From assembly GCA_028280485.1 (NCBI GenBank), contig JANQLS010000112.1, positions 62,001 to 126,000 on the forward strand: a stretch of 64,000 nucleotides of DNA, written 5' to 3'. Positions 42,076 through 50,549 of the stretch are shown here, in pieces. The position numbers and the translations under genes were made by a program. The stretch comes from Planctomycetota bacterium. GTDB taxonomy: Bacteria > Planctomycetota > UBA8108 > JACQVS01. The notes under the pieces are model-generated. The model was not told the DNA's origin. It saw only the letters and a list, made by a program, of their open reading frames with translations, and did no database searches. Every line of letters starts with the position of its first letter. Position 1 is the stretch's first letter.

Positions 42076-42647
42076 GCGCACTCAGTCAAGAAGCCATCAT
42101 CGAAGCCGTCAAGAGTCAATTTGAAGGTAAGATCATCGCCGAGGGAGGCCACAACGGGCAATCCTACATCGTTATCGATCGCGATGACTTAATTGAGATC
42201 TCCAAGTACTTGAAGGAGACTCCCGAATTGAAGTTCGACATGCTCAGTGATGTCACTGCAGTAGATCATCTCCTCATGGAAGTGGATGAAATCCCCGAGC
42301 GCTACGCCGTGGTCTACCAGTTAACTTCATTCGAACTCGGACACCGTTTTAGAGTGAAGGTTCCCGTTCCTGAAGAAGATACGGTTGTTCCCAGCTTATA
42401 TGAAGTCTGGCGAGCTGCCAGCTGGGGAGAGCGAGAAACCCACGACATGTACGGCATCGAGTTCGACGGGAATCCTGACCTGAGAAGACTCTTGATGCCT
42501 TCTGACTACGATGGTTTTCCCCTAAGAAAAGATTATCCCCTGAGAGGACGCGGAGAGCGAGATGACTTCCAGCAAATTCGAAGAGGTGAAGATTTCGATG
42601 CTGAAGATCAATCCACCGAAGAGCAATCTCCCCACCTCACGACTTAG
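42072..42647 (+). CDS. nuoC: NADH-quinone oxidoreductase subunit C (operon 2)
   Basis: 191 residues from ATG 42072. The start is fixed by GGAGG at 42061-42065 and the 4-nt overlap with the nuoB stop; an in-frame TTG two codons earlier is not needed. Signature: [57 protein letters not shown]. It ends in an acidic tail. Separate from nuoD, as in operon 1, with a 70-nt gap. Confidence 0.94.
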   Translation: MSALSQEAIIEAVKSQFEGKIIAEGGHNGQSYIVIDRDDLIEISKYLKETPELKFDMLSDVTAVDHLLMEVDEIPERYAVVYQLTSFELGHRFRVKVPVPEEDTVVPSLYEVWRAASWGERETHDMYGIEFDGNPDLRRLLMPSDYDGFPLRKDYPLRGRGERDDFQQIRRGEDFDAEDQSTEEQSPHLTT

Positions 42648-42717
42648 TTTGTGAAACTAAAAGTATAAAGCCTCTGTTGATCCAGTTCGTCACGACACTC
42701 AAAAATACAGATTAAAA

Positions 42718-43980
42718 ATGAGTAGACTCAAAGATCCAGAAATTCGCCAACTCGAGCAAAACCCCGAGCCTCGAGTCTTTCTCACCGAAGAGGAAGATGA
42801 GCTCGGCGGAAAGCGCATGGTTCTCAATATGGGACCTCAGCACCCCGCGACGCACGGTACTCTTCGTGTCGTCTTAGTCACCGAGGGTGAACGAGTTGTC
42901 GAAGCTGACTGTGAGATCGGTTATCTCCATACTGGCTTCGAAAAATTGGGCGAGTACATGACCTACACTCAATTCATTACGGTCACCGATCGGATGAATT
43001 ATCTCTCTGCGATCAATAACAACGTAGGTTACGCCTTAGCTTGTGAAGAACTTCTCGGAATCGAAGTTCCCGAAAGAGCTCAAGTGCTTCGCGTCCTACT
43101 CTGTGAAATCTCAAGAATCGCCGACCACATTCTTTGTTGTGGCTTGCAGGCGATGGACTTGGGTGCGTTCAGTGCCATGCTCTGGTGCTTCGAAGAACGC
43201 GAAAAGATTTATGACATCATGGAGCTCGTCTGTGGGGCTCGATTAACGACTTCCTATACTCGTATCGGAGGTTTGTTTCGAGACGTACCCGAAGAGTTCG
43301 ATGGCAAAGTCAATCAACTCCTCAAAGGCATGCCCGGAGTTTTAGACGAATTAGAGACGATGCTGATCGGGAATCGTATCTTTGAAGATCGTCTCCACGG
43401 AATTGGTGTCATCAAAAAGGAAGAAGCCCTCAACTGGGGAATGTCAGGGCCGATCGCCAGAGCTTCTGGCCTCGCTTACGACGTGAGAAAATCTCGCCCC
43501 TACAGTGGCTACGAAAATTATGACTTCGATGTCCCCACTCAAACAGCCGGAGATAGTTGGGCCCGTTTCGTACAACGTATGGCTGAGATGCGAGAAAGCT
43601 TAAAGATCATTCAACAAGCACTCGCCAAATTAAAGCCCGGCCCCATCAACGTTGAAAACAAAAAGATGAACCTCCCCGAGAAGGCGGATGTTTACCAAAA
43701 CATCGAATCGTTGATTCACCACTTCAAACAGATCATGCTCGGTCACGGAGTGCAACCCGTTCGCGGAACGGAAATCTACACTCCCACCGAAGCTCCCAAT
43801 GGTGAATTAGGTTTCTATATCGTCTCCGACGGCGAGATGAATCCTTACCGCGTCCGCGTGCGACCTCCTTCGATTTATAACTACGCCATGTTCACTCAAC
43901 TCACCCCCGGTTGCATGATTTCAGATATCGTTGCGATCTTGTCGAGCTTGAATGTGATCGCAGGAGAACTGGATCGTTAG
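42718..43980 (+). CDS. nuoD: NADH-quinone oxidoreductase subunit D (operon 2)
   Basis: 420 residues. Motifs of the 49-kDa subunit: VLNMGPQHPATHGTLRVVLV, EADCEIGYLHTGFEKLGEYM, TDRMNYLSAINNNVGYALAC, LTTSYTRIGGLFRDVPEEF, YRVRVRPPSIYNYAMFTQLT and the final VIAGELDR. It forms the quinone site with NuoB. The N-terminus is about 20 residues longer than NuoD of operon 1 and the sequences are widely diverged (for instance PATHGTLRVV here against PSTHGVFRVV there). The family is certain. Confidence 0.95.
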   Translation: MSRLKDPEIRQLEQNPEPRVFLTEEEDELGGKRMVLNMGPQHPATHGTLRVVLVTEGERVVEADCEIGYLHTGFEKLGEYMTYTQFITVTDRMNYLSAINNNVGYALACEELLGIEVPERAQVLRVLLCEISRIADHILCCGLQAMDLGAFSAMLWCFEEREKIYDIMELVCGARLTTSYTRIGGLFRDVPEEFDGKVNQLLKGMPGVLDELETMLIGNRIFEDRLHGIGVIKKEEALNWGMSGPIARASGLAYDVRKSRPYSGYENYDFDVPTQTAGDSWARFVQRMAEMRESLKIIQQALAKLKPGPINVENKKMNLPEKADVYQNIESLIHHFKQIMLGHGVQPVRGTEIYTPTEAPNGELGFYIVSDGEMNPYRVRVRPPSIYNYAMFTQLTPGCMISDIVAILSSLNVIAGELDR

Positions 43981-44026
43981 TTTCAACTAAAGAATTCGAT
44001 CAAAGAGAAAATTAACGGAAACATTT

Positions 44027-44542
44027 ATGTCAGCATTCCAAGAAATCACTCAAGCAGCCCGCGAAGACGAACGAGTCGAGTTCTCCGCCGAGGCCAAAAA
44101 GAAGATCGAATGGATTTACACACGTTATCCCAATCGGGAAGCTGCGCTTCTGCCCGTTCTTCGAGTTGCCGAAAAGGAATTCGATGGCATCGGAGCGGCG
44201 GCGATCGATTGCATCGCGCGCGAGATGGGACTTTCCCCCGGTTACATTTACGGAGTGTTCACGTTTTACACTCACTACAAACGAGCCGGTGAAGGAAAGT
44301 ATGTGTTGCAAGTTTGTGCGACTCTCCCCTGCGCCCTGAGAGGTTGTCGAGATGTCGTTCATCACTTAGAAGACAAACTCGGAATCAAACCCGGCGAAAC
44401 CACCGAAGACGGAAAGTTCACTCTCAAGAAGGTAGAGTGCTTAGCTTCCTGCGACACGGCTCCCGTCGTTCAGATCAACGACGACTACCACGAGAACTTA
44501 ACCTTAGAAGATTTAGATAAGCTCTTAGAGTCCTTCGAATGA
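44027..44542 (+). CDS. nuoE: NADH-quinone oxidoreductase subunit E (operon 2)
   Basis: 171 residues, the 24-kDa [2Fe-2S] (N1a) subunit of the NADH dehydrogenase module. The thioredoxin-like domain carries the four cluster cysteines: Cys97 and Cys102 in VCATLPCALRG, Cys138 and Cys142 in VECLASCDTAP. The conserved HTF-like FTFYTHYKRAGEGKYVLQ precedes them. Operon 1 has no counterpart. It lies between nuoD and nuoF with gaps of 46 and 37 nt. Secure. Confidence 0.95.
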   Translation: MSAFQEITQAAREDERVEFSAEAKKKIEWIYTRYPNREAALLPVLRVAEKEFDGIGAAAIDCIAREMGLSPGYIYGVFTFYTHYKRAGEGKYVLQVCATLPCALRGCRDVVHHLEDKLGIKPGETTEDGKFTLKKVECLASCDTAPVVQINDDYHENLTLEDLDKLLESFE

Positions 44543-44579
44543 TCGCTCTCATTCTTAGAAGGATAAATGGAAACTAAAT

Positions 44580-46016
44580 ATGGCTGAACTCGATCTCAGT
44601 AAATACGAGAAAATCCTCTTCAAACACGTCGATCAAGAAGGGTCGGATACCATCGACTACTACTTGAAGCACGGCGGTTATGAAGGAGCGAAGAAGGCGA
44701 TCACCGAGCATCGTCCCTCAGAGGTCATCGACATCGTCAAAGAGTCGAATCTTCGAGGCCGAGGCGGTGCGGGATTCCCTTGCGGCGTGAAGTGGTCGTT
44801 CGTTCCACAAAATACTGACAAGCCCAAATACTTCGTCGTCAATGCCGATGAGAGTGAGCCCGGAACGTTTAAAGATCGCGTTCTCATCGAACGGGATCCT
44901 CATTCGATTATCGAAGGCATCATCATCGGAAGTTACGCCATCAAATGTAACGTCGCCTACCTTTACATTCGTGGTGAACTGGTTTACGGCTACGAACAAC
45001 TCGTCAAAGCCGTTAAAGAAGCCTACGACAAAGGAATGTTGGGTAAGGGCCTCTTTGGAACAGATTACAACTTAGATCTCACCATCCACCGCGGAGCGGG
45101 TGCCTATATCTGTGGCGAAGAAACAGGTTTACTGAGTTCCTTAGAAGGTAAACGCGGCCAACCTAAAATTAAACCTCCCTTCCCTGCCGTTGAAGGCCTC
45201 TTCCGTTGTCCCACCGTGGTGAACAACGTCGAGACCGTTTGCAACCTGCAGCACATCATCAACCGAGGTGCCGAATGGTTTAAAAACATCGGCCCCGAAA
45301 AAGGCCCCGGCCCCAAGCTTCTTTGTGTTTCGGGTCACGTCAACAAACCCGGTACGTACGAAGTACCGATGGGAATCAACCTCAAACAGTTGATCTACGA
45401 CGTCGCCGGTGGAGTATGGAAAGGAAACAAACTCAAAGCCGTAATTCCAGGCGGAACTTCAGCCAAAGTTTTAAAGGCTGAAGAAGTCGATGTGCCCTGC
45501 GATTTCGATTCGATGATGGCGATCGACACCATGCTGGGATCCGGAGCGGTGATCGTTATGGATGACACCACCGATATGGTCGACGCTCTCTATAACATCA
45601 TCCGTTTTTACCATCATGAATCTTGCGGTCAGTGTACTCCTTGTCGTGAAGGAACAGGCTGGCTTGAAAAAATTCTCAAACGCATCATGGCCGGTCACGG
45701 TCGCATGGAAGACATCGACACGATGCTCAATATTTGCGATCGCATGGTAGGGAAAACCATCTGCGTACTGGCCGATGCGGCAGCCTTCCCTTGCTCCAGC
45801 ATCGTCACCAAATTTCGAAGTGAGTTCGAAGCCAAAATCCAACAGGGCGCCGGCTACGACAAAAGAATCTTCACGGGTGGTCCCTTGGTTCAACCCGGGG
45901 CGGTGTCTCGACACAATCAAGAGCGACGTAAAGATAAAGACACCCCCAATCGAATCTCTCTCGACCCCGAACTCATTTCAAAACCGTCTCAATCCAAAGT
46001 TGAGACCACCTCTTGA
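44580..46016 (+). CDS. nuoF: NADH-quinone oxidoreductase subunit F, NADH/FMN subunit (operon 2)
   Basis: 478 residues. NuoF binds NADH and FMN and holds [4Fe-4S] cluster N3. NADH/FMN glycine-rich loop: NLRGRGGAGFPCGVKWSFVP; FMN-binding YFVVNADESEPGTFKDR; HRGAGAYICGEETGLLSSLE; cluster N3: ESCGQCTPCREGTGWLEKI with the fourth cysteine in ADAAAFPCSSIV. It is the entry point for electrons from NADH, missing from operon 1. The charged C-terminal ~40 residues are extra compared with common NuoF. Secure. Confidence 0.96.
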   Translation: MAELDLSKYEKILFKHVDQEGSDTIDYYLKHGGYEGAKKAITEHRPSEVIDIVKESNLRGRGGAGFPCGVKWSFVPQNTDKPKYFVVNADESEPGTFKDRVLIERDPHSIIEGIIIGSYAIKCNVAYLYIRGELVYGYEQLVKAVKEAYDKGMLGKGLFGTDYNLDLTIHRGAGAYICGEETGLLSSLEGKRGQPKIKPPFPAVEGLFRCPTVVNNVETVCNLQHIINRGAEWFKNIGPEKGPGPKLLCVSGHVNKPGTYEVPMGINLKQLIYDVAGGVWKGNKLKAVIPGGTSAKVLKAEEVDVPCDFDSMMAIDTMLGSGAVIVMDDTTDMVDALYNIIRFYHHESCGQCTPCREGTGWLEKILKRIMAGHGRMEDIDTMLNICDRMVGKTICVLADAAAFPCSSIVTKFRSEFEAKIQQGAGYDKRIFTGGPLVQPGAVSRHNQERRKDKDTPNRISLDPELISKPSQSKVETTS

Positions 46017-46057
46017 TCGAAAACAAAACTTAGGTTTAGCGAAACGAAGAGTTTCTT

Positions 46058-47689
46058 ATGTCCGAAGCGAAGTTGGTTAAATTCAAAATTAATGGCCAAG
46101 AGATCGAAGCCCCTGCCGGCACGATGGTGATCAAGGCAGCGCACGAAGCGGGTATCGATGTCCCCCATTTCTGCTACCACCCGGGGCTCACTCCCGACGG
46201 TAACTGCCGGATGTGTTTGGTCGAAGCCTCGAATGCTCGAAAGCCGGTTGCTTCTTGTGTCACTCCCGTGGCTGAAGGCTTAGAAATCACCACCGATTCC
46301 GACACCGTCAAAGAAGCCCGCGAAGGGGTCCTCGAGTTAATGCTCTTAAACCATCCTCTCGATTGCCCTATCTGCGATAAATCGGGCGAGTGCATGCTTC
46401 AAGACAATGTCTACGACCACGGCCCCGATAACAGTCGTATGACCGAGCCTAAGATGATGAAGCCCACCAAAGATTTGGGCTCCACGGTAGCTCTTTGGGG
46501 AAACCGTTGCATCGTTTGCCAACGCTGCACTCGTTTCTGTGAAGAAGTATCGGGAACAGGGGAACTCGCGATCATCCATCGTGGTGACAGCTCAGTAGTC
46601 GATGTCTTCCCAGGTTACCCATTAGAAAACGATCTTTCACTCAACACCGTCGATATTTGCCCCGTGGGAGCATTGATCTCAAAAGACTTCCTCTATGAGG
46701 CGCGTGTCTGGAATATGAAAGACACGCCTTCAATTTGTACGGGTTGCTCCAAAGGCTGTAACGTTGAGATTCAACAAGAACGCAATCAAACTCGAAGAAT
46801 CGTTCCTCGCCACAATCCAGAAGTGAACGACTACTGGATGTGCGACGAAGGTCGAGAAGTCTTCAAACCTGCGGTCAGTGAAGACCGACTTCTCGACTAT
46901 CAATTGAGAACTGCCGATGGAACGATCGATACGAATCCTAAAAACGCCGCAAGTGCCATCTTCAACGGCTTAAATCAAGTCAGTGCGAACCATGGAACAC
47001 AAGCGATCGCCGGTATCGGAAGTGCTTTCATGAGCTGTGAAGAGCTCTACGTCTTCAAACTCCTCTTCGATGGTTTGCAGACACCTCACCTCGGTGCCTT
47101 TAGTCGCCCCCAACGGGAAGCGAAATCCTTCAAGCAATTTGAAATTCCGGGCGACCCTAATCCCAACCGCCTGGGCGTCGAAAGAATCCTCGGTCGGGAA
47201 GCCCTAGAAGAAAACTTAGAGAAAATTTTAAGCGGCATACAAAATCAATCGATTCGAGGAGCACTCATCTTTGATGATCTTCTCGATTGGGACTTACCCG
47301 CCGAATGGCAGAGTGCCCTGAGCCAATTAGAATTCTTAGCGATCTTCAGCTTAAGAGATCGCACTCATCTCCCCCAACACAGTTGCTTACTACCCGCAAC
47401 CACCTTTGGGGAAAAAGATGGAAGCATGTTAAATGGTGAAGGAAGACTTCAACGTCTTCGCATCGCCACTCAACTTCCAAGAACCATTCGGTACGAACAC
47501 GAGATTCTGCAACAAATGCAGCAAGAACTCGGCATGCGATCGAAAGTCGTTCCTCCCTCCGCCTTGTTCAAGGAAATGGGAAAAGCCGTTTGGCCTCAAT
47601 TAGAAATTTCTACGATTCGTGAATTGGGTGATCAGGGCATTCAAGTTGAAAGCCCCACAGAAAATCCCCAACGAGCAACCGTAAGTTAA
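46058..47689 (+). CDS. nuoG: NADH-quinone oxidoreductase subunit G, short form keeping cluster N7 site (operon 2)
   Basis: 543 residues, much shorter than long NuoG (~780-910). Clusters in order: [2Fe-2S] N1b (Cys39, 50, 53, 67), N5 (His99, Cys103, 106, 112, HPLDCPICDKSGEC), N4 (Cys151, 154, 157, 201), and CTGCSKGC at 227-234 with a fourth Cys at 262. This gives exactly CxxC-x3-C-x27-C, the N7 signature known from Escherichia and Thermus. The molybdopterin-oxidoreductase-like region after that is greatly reduced (about 280 residues), so no cofactor site is expected. Operon 1 lacks a counterpart. Confidence 0.94.
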   Translation: MSEAKLVKFKINGQEIEAPAGTMVIKAAHEAGIDVPHFCYHPGLTPDGNCRMCLVEASNARKPVASCVTPVAEGLEITTDSDTVKEAREGVLELMLLNHPLDCPICDKSGECMLQDNVYDHGPDNSRMTEPKMMKPTKDLGSTVALWGNRCIVCQRCTRFCEEVSGTGELAIIHRGDSSVVDVFPGYPLENDLSLNTVDICPVGALISKDFLYEARVWNMKDTPSICTGCSKGCNVEIQQERNQTRRIVPRHNPEVNDYWMCDEGREVFKPAVSEDRLLDYQLRTADGTIDTNPKNAASAIFNGLNQVSANHGTQAIAGIGSAFMSCEELYVFKLLFDGLQTPHLGAFSRPQREAKSFKQFEIPGDPNPNRLGVERILGREALEENLEKILSGIQNQSIRGALIFDDLLDWDLPAEWQSALSQLEFLAIFSLRDRTHLPQHSCLLPATTFGEKDGSMLNGEGRLQRLRIATQLPRTIRYEHEILQQMQQELGMRSKVVPPSALFKEMGKAVWPQLEISTIRELGDQGIQVESPTENPQRATVS

Positions 47690-47718
47690 TAGTTAAGTGA
47701 AAAGCAAAGAGTCATTCG

Positions 47719-48744
47719 ATGCCTGAGTTTTTTCTACCACTACTCACTCCTATTTTGGTCTTCGGCGCGATCATGTCGTTGGTTCCCATGCTCGTCTTAG
47801 GAGAAAGACGAATCGCTGCTGCTATTCAAGATCGCGTGGGTCCCAACCGGGTTGGACCCAACGGCCTGTTTCAGCCCTTAGCCGATGTGGTTAAACTTCT
47901 TTTCAAAGAAGAAATCGTTCCTGCCGGCGTCGACAAGTGGATGTATTTTCTTGCACCGGCTTTGGCGTTTTTACCGGCAGCGTTTGCCTTTACTACGATT
48001 CCCGTGGGTCGAGGTGTTCAAATTGCAGATTTGAATATGGGTGTTCTTTTTGCCATCACGGTAACGTCTTTGGGAGTCTACGGAATCTCTTTAGGCGGCT
48101 GGTCATCCAATAACAAGTTCGCACTCTTAGGTGGGCTACGCTCCAATGCTCAAGTGATCAGCTATGAGATCTGCATGGGTTTAGCATTAATTGGCGTCCT
48201 GATGGTGTCGAATTTCTTTTATGACGTAGAAGCCGGTCAGACCGCAGCCGTAGTGAGCAGTGGCGGAATAGTAGAGTTGCAAAGTGGGAGCATCTTCAAT
48301 TGGAACATCTTTAAGCAACCTTTGGGCTTCTTGATTTTCTACATCGCTGCCTTCGCTGAAAACAACCGTCTTCCCTTCGATCTTCCCGAGTGTGAAGCCG
48401 AATTGGTCGGTGGATTCCACACGGAATACTCGAGCATGAAATTTGCGATGTTCTTCTTAGGTGAATACATCGCCATGGTGACTATGAGTGCCCTGACTGT
48501 CACCCTCTACTTAGGAGGTTGGGATCCTGGCTTCAGCTTACCAGAAGGATTCTTAGGCACATTAATTTCAATTGGCGCGTTCGTCGTCAAAGTCTTGATC
48601 CTCTTGTTCATTTACATTTGGGTCCGTTGGACTTTACCTCGCTTCCGCTACGATCAATTGATGGGCCTCGGTTGGAAAGTGCTGATTCCCTTGGCGCTCT
48701 TCAATATCTTCATCACCGCCGTGGTTTGCTTGCTGATGGGATGA
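47719..48744 (+). CDS. nuoH: NADH-quinone oxidoreductase subunit H (operon 2)
   Basis: 341 residues, eight membrane segments, canonical length. Motifs: LVLGERRIAAAIQDRVGPNR, LQPLADVVKLLFKEEIVP-like FQPLADVVKLLFKEEIVPAG, RLPFDLPECEAELVGGFHTE and IYIWVRWTLPRFRYDQLMGL. It connects the quinone pocket to the membrane arm. Without the 87-residue extension of its operon 1 paralogue. A 189-nt gap follows, holding two hairpins of the GTAGCC family. Confidence 0.95.
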   Translation: MPEFFLPLLTPILVFGAIMSLVPMLVLGERRIAAAIQDRVGPNRVGPNGLFQPLADVVKLLFKEEIVPAGVDKWMYFLAPALAFLPAAFAFTTIPVGRGVQIADLNMGVLFAITVTSLGVYGISLGGWSSNNKFALLGGLRSNAQVISYEICMGLALIGVLMVSNFFYDVEAGQTAAVVSSGGIVELQSGSIFNWNIFKQPLGFLIFYIAAFAENNRLPFDLPECEAELVGGFHTEYSSMKFAMFFLGEYIAMVTMSALTVTLYLGGWDPGFSLPEGFLGTLISIGAFVVKVLILLFIYIWVRWTLPRFRYDQLMGLGWKVLIPLALFNIFITAVVCLLMG

Positions 48745-48789
48745 GCCGGATGCAGCGGCAGGGAATTAAGGGATTTCGAGAATAACGAT

Positions 48790-48921
48790 CCAATCTCTGA
48801 CGAGATTGGCTACTGAGATTTCGAATTTAAATTTCCCAAGGACGAGGCGAAGAAAAAGACGCCAGTCTTTTGGGGAGAGAGTATAAAAAAAAGCGGTCCA
48901 AATTCTGGCGAATTTGGCTAC
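48790..48921 (-). repeat. Two REP-like hairpins between nuoH and nuoI of operon 2
   Basis: On the minus strand: GTAGCCAATCTC-GTCA-GAGATTGG (48813-48790) and GTAGCCAAATTC-GCCA-GAATTTGG (48921-48898). The scaffold is the same; the inner stem TCTC/GAGA against ATTC/GAAT is compensated. The second ends 12 nt before the nuoI start. Confidence 0.75.
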
Positions 48922-48933
48922 GAAGGAAAACAA

Positions 48934-49443
48934 GTGACAACATCAACAGCGAGCCCTCCCGAAACTCAACAAACCCAGGCACCCACTGGGGAGAAGAAGA
49001 AATCGACGGGCTTCAAATTCAAGACTTACATTCCAGCGGTGATCACCGGTCTTTGGAATACCTTCAAGCACATCTTGAAGCTCGATGGCCACAAGACCTT
49101 TACCCTGAATTATCCGGAAGAAAAGCTTCCGGTTAAAAAAGGCTACCGCGGAGAGCATCGACTTAAAAAAGATGAGCTTGGCCGTGAGAAATGCGTCGCC
49201 TGCTTCATGTGCCAAACGGTTTGTCCCTCTGTTTGTATTCGCATCATCGCCGAAGAAGCACCGTGGGAAGACCGCGATAAACGACCCGCTGTGTTTGAGA
49301 TCGATATGCTCCGCTGTATCTACTGCGGAATGTGTGAAGAAGCTTGTCCTTGCGACGCGATCGAGTTGACCGAAACGTACAACGTTGTCGCCACCAACCG
49401 TCACGCCAAGGTTTACGATAAAGATCGTTTGTTGTCGAACTAG
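48934..49443 (+). CDS. nuoI: NADH-quinone oxidoreductase subunit I (operon 2)
   Basis: 169 residues from a GTG start at 48934 preceded by GAAGGA. Two [4Fe-4S] sites: CVACFMCQTVCP (Cys87, 90, 93, 97) and CIYCGMCEEACP (Cys128, 131, 134, 138). The first ~27 residues are Thr/Pro/Lys-rich and unusual. It relays electrons from NuoG to NuoB. It lacks the Ala/Lys tail of NuoI in operon 1. The five-stem hairpin array begins 6 nt after its stop. Confidence 0.94.
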   Translation: MTTSTASPPETQQTQAPTGEKKKSTGFKFKTYIPAVITGLWNTFKHILKLDGHKTFTLNYPEEKLPVKKGYRGEHRLKKDELGREKCVACFMCQTVCPSVCIRIIAEEAPWEDRDKRPAVFEIDMLRCIYCGMCEEACPCDAIELTETYNVVATNRHAKVYDKDRLLSN

Positions 49444-49448
49444 TTTAT

Positions 49449-49594
49449 GTTGAAACAAGCTCCTGTGGAGCCTGTTTCAACCGTTCCAGCAAATCTTTGA
49501 TTTGCTTTCACTCCGCTAAACGCAGACTCTGCGAGCCTGCATTTGCGGCCGAGTTGATCCCAACTCGGCTTAGTTCCTGTGAAACAGGAACTAA
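49449..49594 (+). repeat. Five-stem hairpin array, copy in nuo operon 2 (between nuoI and nuoJ)
   Basis: S5 49449-49481 (GTTGAAACAAGCTCC-TGT and near-complement), S4 49488-49506 (AGCAAATC-TTT-GATTTGCT), S3 49513-49548 (CCGC ... GCGG with GCAG ... CTGC), S2 49548-49569 (GCCGAGTTG-ATCC-CAACTCGGC), S1 49570-49594 (TTAGTTCCTGT-GAA and its complement). The linkers CGTTCC and TTCACT match those of the operon 1 copy. No coding potential. Confidence 0.85.
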
Positions 49595-49619
49595 CTAAGA
49601 ATTACGGAAACTTGCTGAA

Positions 49620-50189
49620 ATGCCTGAATCCATCGATGCCATCGTGTTCTACCTGAGCGCCATCGTTGCAGTCGTCTGCAGCGCGGTCATCGTGACACGA
49701 AAAAACCCCGTCTACAGCGCCGTCTTCATGGTGCTCTTCTTCATCGCGTGGGCTCTCAACTTTTTAATCCTGCGCGCTCCCTTCTTAGCGGTGATTCAAG
49801 TTTTGGTCTACGGAGGTGCCATCATGGTGCTCTACCTCTTTGTGATCATGCTCTTGAATCTCAAACCTGAAGAGATCAAGGAAGAAGTGACCACTCAAAG
49901 AAAAGTTCTATCGGCCATCGCAAGCGTCGGATTGTTCATCCTTTTGGCTTGGGCGATTCGAACTTCGCCTAAAGTGAATGATGCGCCGATCCTCAGCAAT
50001 TCGTTCTTGCCGGATACCCCGGCGGTAACCGAAGCCGGATCGCTCGAGGCCATCGCCATGGAGCTTTTCGAAGAACACGGACTCGCCTTTGAATTGACGA
50101 GTATTTTGATCCTGATCGCCATCATCGGTGCGATCTACCTCACAAAGAAAGGAAAGGCTCTCAGCCATGACGGAACTCACACTGGATAA
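49620..50189 (+). CDS. nuoJ: NADH-quinone oxidoreductase subunit J (operon 2)
   Basis: 189 residues, five hydrophobic segments. Motifs: RKNPVYSAVFMVLFFIAWAL, LRAPFLAVIQVLVYGGAIMV, LYLFVIMLLNLKPEE, and the C-terminal LTSILILIAIIGAIYLTKKG. It is preceded by the five-stem hairpin array, ending 25 nt before its ATG. The 3' end overlaps nuoK by 23 nt, implying coupling. Secure. Confidence 0.94.
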   Translation: MPESIDAIVFYLSAIVAVVCSAVIVTRKNPVYSAVFMVLFFIAWALNFLILRAPFLAVIQVLVYGGAIMVLYLFVIMLLNLKPEEIKEEVTTQRKVLSAIASVGLFILLAWAIRTSPKVNDAPILSNSFLPDTPAVTEAGSLEAIAMELFEEHGLAFELTSILILIAIIGAIYLTKKGKALSHDGTHTG

Positions 50190-50499
50190 TGTTCTGCTGA
50201 TCGCCTCCGCCATCTTCTGCGTAGGTGTCTACGGCATTTTAAGTCGTCAAAATATCATCGTGATCTTGATGTGCGTGGAGTTGATGCTCAACAGCGCCAA
50301 CATGGTGCTCGTAGGTTTTGGTCGAGCGGCGATCGCTTCGAGCCCCACTCCCGCTTCCCCCAACATGCCTCAGATCTTTGTGATCATGATTTTAGCAGTC
50401 GCTGCGGCAGAAGCCGGCGTCGGCTTAGCGATTCTCTTAGCTGTTTTTAGAAAATGGCGAACGACAAATGCAGGCGAACTGCATTTACTTAATGGTTAA
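50167..50499 (+). CDS. nuoK: NADH-quinone oxidoreductase subunit K (operon 2)
   Basis: 110 residues from ATG 50167 (MTELTLDNVLLIAS), the canonical NuoK length; the frame is open 13 codons upstream within nuoJ, but those residues do not look like NuoK. Three membrane helices with the functional glutamates in LMCVELMLNSANMVLVGFG and AVAAAEAGVGLAILLAVF. The paralogue in operon 1 carries an extra ~48-residue N-terminus. Overlaps nuoJ by 23 nt. Confidence 0.94.
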   Translation: MTELTLDNVLLIASAIFCVGVYGILSRQNIIVILMCVELMLNSANMVLVGFGRAAIASSPTPASPNMPQIFVIMILAVAAAEAGVGLAILLAVFRKWRTTNAGELHLLNG

Positions 50500-50549
50500 T
50501 GAACGAGCTCGAGTGAGCTTTTAAATAACTCCAATAAGGAATTTGATCC

